DNA of 64,000 nucleotides from Certhia americana (Eukaryota; Chordata; Aves; Passeriformes; Certhiidae): NCBI GenBank assembly GCA_018697195.1, contig CM031864.1:22257943-22321942 (forward strand). Reading direction: 5' to 3'. Shown one piece after another: positions 59,718-64,000 of this stretch; the stretch's first letter is position 1, and every line of letters begins with the position of its first letter. A program made the translations under genes and the position numbers. Below the pieces are notes generated by a model that did not search any database, had not been told where the DNA came from, and saw only the letters and a program-made list of their open reading frames with translations.

Positions 59718-62700
59718 TTTCTGACACATTGCCCTGGCAGCCCTGTATTGGTAGGTTCTGCTGTCCAGGGAATAAAGATCATTCTCTGCTCTGTGCTTTA
59801 AGACAGTGCTGTCCTGGGAGGGCATTTACAGCATTCTCTGCTCAGAGAAGTGAAGACATCAGTGAGATGTTCTTCACAAATGTTGTGTGTTAGCCAACAG
59901 CATAGTAGCTTTTCTCCTCAAGTCTCAGATAATTTGGGTTTCAGAGGAAAATAGGATTCTAAATATGGAAGAAGAAATCCTGTAGAGAATTTGTTGCTCA
60001 CAGTATCTAGAAAACTGTTTTGTAAATAGTATTGAAATTCATCCCCGTATTTTGGCAACATCAAACATTGAATACAACCAGATAAACCTAGAAATAGGTA
60101 CTTATGGCTAAAATTACAAAGTTTCTTTGAGGCTAAGGTAGAATGTGACTGAAATATTTCTTTGCCTTGTCTAGATGATGGAATGTGGGAGCCATGTATT
60201 TGAGCAGGATGCTGATATCTTTTACAGTTACAGTGTTAGCATGATTACTACTTAGCAGAAATTCCCCTGTTATAAAATGTCTTAATTTCCTATGTCTTTT
60301 ATAAGGAAGGAGTCATCTGCCAGGGATTTTCAGCAGGAAATTAATAATTCATAGGCAGTTCAGTGCACCAAGTCCATTTCCTTCTGGGCTGTATAGTCAC
60401 AAGAGGATGTACTTTTGTCACTATGGAATTGAAAATATAACTCTGAATGTACAAAGCTGGCTTTTGTGTTGAATAAGATAATTATACTTTGACAGTCACT
60501 CTTACTAATTGTAACATTTGAGTATTTGCTGCATAAATTTCGGGTCATGTACATTTCTTTTGACCATTTCAGTGCTCTTTTTATGATCAAAAGAAGTCAA
60601 AAAAAGTCATATTCACTTAGAGTAGTGGTTTAGGACCAGGTTGTTAGCTTCCTGTTTGGTTTTTCTAAGCATGACCCGTGATGCATTTCTGTGGTAGCAT
60701 GTTTTTATAAATAAAGACTAATCACATTATTATGAGTGTGCACATATATGTTTTCTATTATTTCTGTACTCTTAAATGTCACTCTGGCCAGAGCACACTG
60801 GTATATTCCATCTTCATGGGATGTTTAATTATAAGTTGATAGTGCCTGTACTTCCTTAACGTGTACTTTGCCTGCTGTAAGCTGATTTTTACCCCTTGAT
60901 TTTCTTGTTAATTTTTTACATGAGTAAAAAATCAAATTTTCTCTTATAATGTAAATGGAAAATCAGATTGTAAGAGTAGTTTGGAAAGGGAGAAGCTTTT
61001 TTAGTTCACTAATGCAGAGGCTGCATCAGGAATTTGCTTAAGTAAAGATGTTTGCTATTATTTAGATTTTATAAATGCTTATTATTTGGTAGACATTTTC
61101 CAATTTTAGAGGAAATTTATGTCCCAGGGAATTTAGAACTGAAGACATAGGGGAGAAGAGGAGGAATTGAATTTGAAAGTTATTTTTAGGGTCTGAGAAT
61201 TAAAATTCTTTTATTTTATAGAGACACTATTTTTAAATGATGCTATTGTTCCTAGAAATGCTATCTAGAAGAATGAGTTGTATCTGTTTTGAGGGGAGGG
61301 GAAAAACAAACCTCATCTCTGATATGATGAATATGAGAAAAGGTAGGAAGGTTAATAGCTATTAAAATAAATAGTAATTTTATTGTATTTACCATGTCTT
61401 TCATAGGGTTAGAAAACAGTTACATGTATCACATGACTTACATGATTTGATTCTAAATTCAGAATTTCCACAGCATGTTTACTGTGTGTGTTCTGTAATG
61501 CAAATACAGCACAGTCATCTATTTGCCAAAAAAATCCCCCAAAAACATAAAAATAGATTTTATGATATTACATGATAACATGCATCACATGAACAGCATA
61601 TAGGAGCTCTCAGAATTCTGGTAATAAAAGAGATTTAAAATGAAAAACTTTCCTTGACATTTAGAGAGTTGACGCTGTCCTATTAAATAAAGGATAGAAT
61701 TCAAAAGTTAAGCAAGTTCCATGCCAGTGGTAATTGTGGACTACTGTATAAATTGTGCTGTTAGAAGTTCTGTTTTGTAGTACAGTAATTATGCTGAGCT
61801 CTTTCTTTTGCTTGTGGATCAACCTGAAAATTGTTGATGTTGTGTAAATAATAGCAACTCTGGGCAAATACACCTTTTGAAGCCCTATAAATAACATGTA
61901 CTTGCAATGTAATCTTGGAAATAGCAGTGCCATTCTATGGAAATGATAAAATTCTACAAATGCCACGATAGGCATCTAGTTCTTGTAAACCCATACCATT
62001 TTAAAATACACAACTCTTTATAAAAGAGCTGAATACAATTCTTCAGTGGTGTGACAGCTGCATAAATATGAAAGCTGCTGAACTGGTGTATTGTAATGGA
62101 AAAGTTTACAAAACCTGCCATGTTCTGTGGGTGCACAAATACCATTTCATACTAAAGGGACTCTGACTTCTGAATCTATTTGGCTATTCTGAAAACCTCC
62201 TTGCAAGGTCAAAACTGACACTGCAAAGAGATGTAGAAACTGCACTTAATCCTTCCAAGTGGTAGCTTGAAGTAGGCAGGCTCCTGCTGAAGTGCTTTCC
62301 TTGATGCCAGGTTGAGTTGGACACTTGTGGCCTGTCACCACAGGCTGAGGCTGTGTGACACAGCGAGCTGGGCCACGTACTCTGGCGCTGCCACTCCTCC
62401 TCCAGCAGCTCTCTCTTGGCAGGTTCAAAGGTCGTTTCCAAAATCTATGGAAACGTGTTCCTTTGATATCCTTCAACATGGTGGGGAACTTGCAATTTTC
62501 CCTGCTCTGTTTTTAATTCACTGATGTTATGACATCTGAAACTGCAGCTTTTTGGATGTGAACAGGCATGAGGCTGACAAAAGCATGAACTAAATGCAGC
62601 AAGGACTAGAAAATGAGTGAGCAAGAAAGCAAATTGCAGAACTGCCTGCTCACTTGTTGTGGTGAACAAATATTGCTGCAATTTAGGTACTGAACAAATT

Positions 62701-64000
62701 AGACTGCTCCCTAATCCTTCAAAACTTGCAGAATTTGCACATCAGGTGAGCTGGAGATACATACAAACAGTGGGGTGCCCTCAGTCCTTGGTTTAGAATA
62801 AAACTCAAATTCATGGTAGCAATAATGTCAATGGTAAATAAACTTATTAAAGCAAATAATAAAATTATAGGAAATCTACCATGAATCAAAACATAGCTGC
62901 TTATATTTCAGTTAGTGAAATTTGGTATGTTCTATGTATTTACATATTCTGCATTTTTAGTGTAATTCTATTTTTTTTTTCCATGAGGATGAACAACTAT
63001 ATATACAAAGAGATTCCTTTTAAAGGATAGGGTATAAAACTATTTATATTCTAGTTTGTTTTAAGGATACAGTACTGTAGGTCTACTGTTGATCTCAAGT
63101 TTCCTAAAATTCACATCTATGGTATTACTTAGAGAAAGCAGAAGGGAAATTCTCTTAATTTAAAACTGCACACCAAAAAAAATCAAAGTTAAATTTTGAA
63201 CAGTTTTGATATAAAAGGCCTGTGGATATTTTGACTGTTGCTTGATTTAAAAAAAAAAAAAAAGTAATTACAATAGATTTTTGAAAATAAAATAAATAAT
63301 ACAGTGCTCCTCTGACATTTTTTCAGACGAACAATTTTTCAGGAAGATTACAAGGCTGAGTAGTCAGTTTTTGAGAGGTGGAGTATAGTTTAGTTGGTGG
63401 GCCTGCTGTGATTGGAATTGATTAATGGGTGTTGTGATAAGCATAGAAACAGATCAGTGGCAGCTTATCCTGCTTTCAGCTGTCACAGCTGTGCCTCTTC
63501 ACTCTTCTTCTGGCCCTATCACACTCCCTGGCAGCCTTTAAAGTACCTCCTTCCCAGTGGAATTTCTGCAAATCATCTACTCAAATGCCAAGATACCCTA
63601 GAAGCAGCTGTGTCTGAGAAAATTTGTTCAGGCTCACATATTTGTTGTGATGAAGAATATTACGTTAGAGAATCCTTTCCTCCTGCAGGAGGAAGCATGC
63701 TGTGCCATACCCTGAAGAGAGAGTTAAATGATGACTCTGATGGGCAGGTGGGCTCCTTAGTCGAGAACTTTCAATGCTGGCTGGAACAGGAACACAGTTT
63801 ACAAACCTGCTGGCTAAGAGATATCACTGCTGCTGCTTGACAGTTGCAATAAATAACCCCTGAATGTTAATTTTATTGCTAATGGCTTGAGAGAAGCAAT
63901 GTTTTACATGCTTAAAACCCCGGTAGCTGCTTTTTTTGTTGTAATGTTGAAAAGATTTTTCAAATGCAGTTTTTACAAGTTCTGAATGTGCTTTGAAAGT
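59718..64000. other. Intergenic AT-rich DNA to right edge
   Basis: No gene is recognised. A poly-A run lies near 63249-63263. A 142-codon open frame at 63412-63840 opens with TTG rather than ATG, has no in-frame ATG until near its end and is followed at once by CAATAAA; it is discussed as a finding. A small GC-richer patch at 62270-62420 has no recognisable content. Confidence 0.5.

Noticed and set aside
1..64000. CRISPR array, bacterial operon, phage or tRNA/rRNA genes
   Set aside because: No spaced direct repeats of CRISPR type, no Shine-Dalgarno-led dense ORFs and no cloverleaf or rRNA sequence was seen. The content is that of a vertebrate chromosome.

Overview
The window looks like vertebrate nuclear DNA, most likely from a bird and plausibly a songbird. 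Three things point there: split genes with GT-AG introns, CR1 LINE fragments with the typical 3' end (a relic of the CAACCCAAAC...CTATGAT type), and an endogenous-retrovirus LTR of a type I associate with avian genomes. KIF14 is also compact, at about 21 kb. Gene order is CAMSAP2 (minus), DDX59 (plus), KIF14 (plus), which matches the amniote neighbourhood on human chromosome 1q32. Species level is inference; no similarity search was run.

Layout. Positions 1-255 hold the first coding exon of CAMSAP2 on the minus strand, followed upstream by its CpG-island promoter (about 256-1390). From about 1.4 to 14.6 kb is intergenic DNA with a tetranucleotide microsatellite, a probable hAT MITE relic and an old CR1 fragment. 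From 14.66 to about 19.9 kb is a roughly 2.6-kb block present twice head-to-tail. The two copies differ by very many small indels, and the block ends in a GC-rich minisatellite, so it may be an assembly artefact at the DDX59 promoter. From 19.8 to 21.07 kb is the DDX59 CpG island with a ~50-bp GC minisatellite and a ~420-bp CTCTGCT heptamer array.

DDX59 coding exons (7 exons, 622 aa, intact) run from 21,976 to 28,253. KIF14 coding exons (29 exons, 1,636 aa, intact) run from 30,119 to 51,177. Every coding junction I traced keeps frame and uses GT-AG. From 51.2 to 64 kb is KIF14 3' UTR and intergenic DNA with a minus-strand class-II ERV relic (52.0-53.45 kb), a near-identical 125-bp inverted repeat 4 kb apart (55.4 and 59.6 kb) and otherwise AT-rich unique sequence.

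How the genes relate. CAMSAP2 binds microtubule minus ends. KIF14 is a mitotic kinesin acting at the central spindle and midbody. DDX59 is a zinc-finger DEAD-box RNA helicase linked to ciliary Hedgehog signalling. They share conserved synteny rather than an operon-like relationship. I see no CRISPR array, no tRNA or rRNA gene and no new multi-gene system. The most noteworthy features are structural: the noisy tandem duplication, the promoter repeats, the inverted repeat, a DEVD variant of the helicase box and the lack of an obvious CpG promoter for KIF14.
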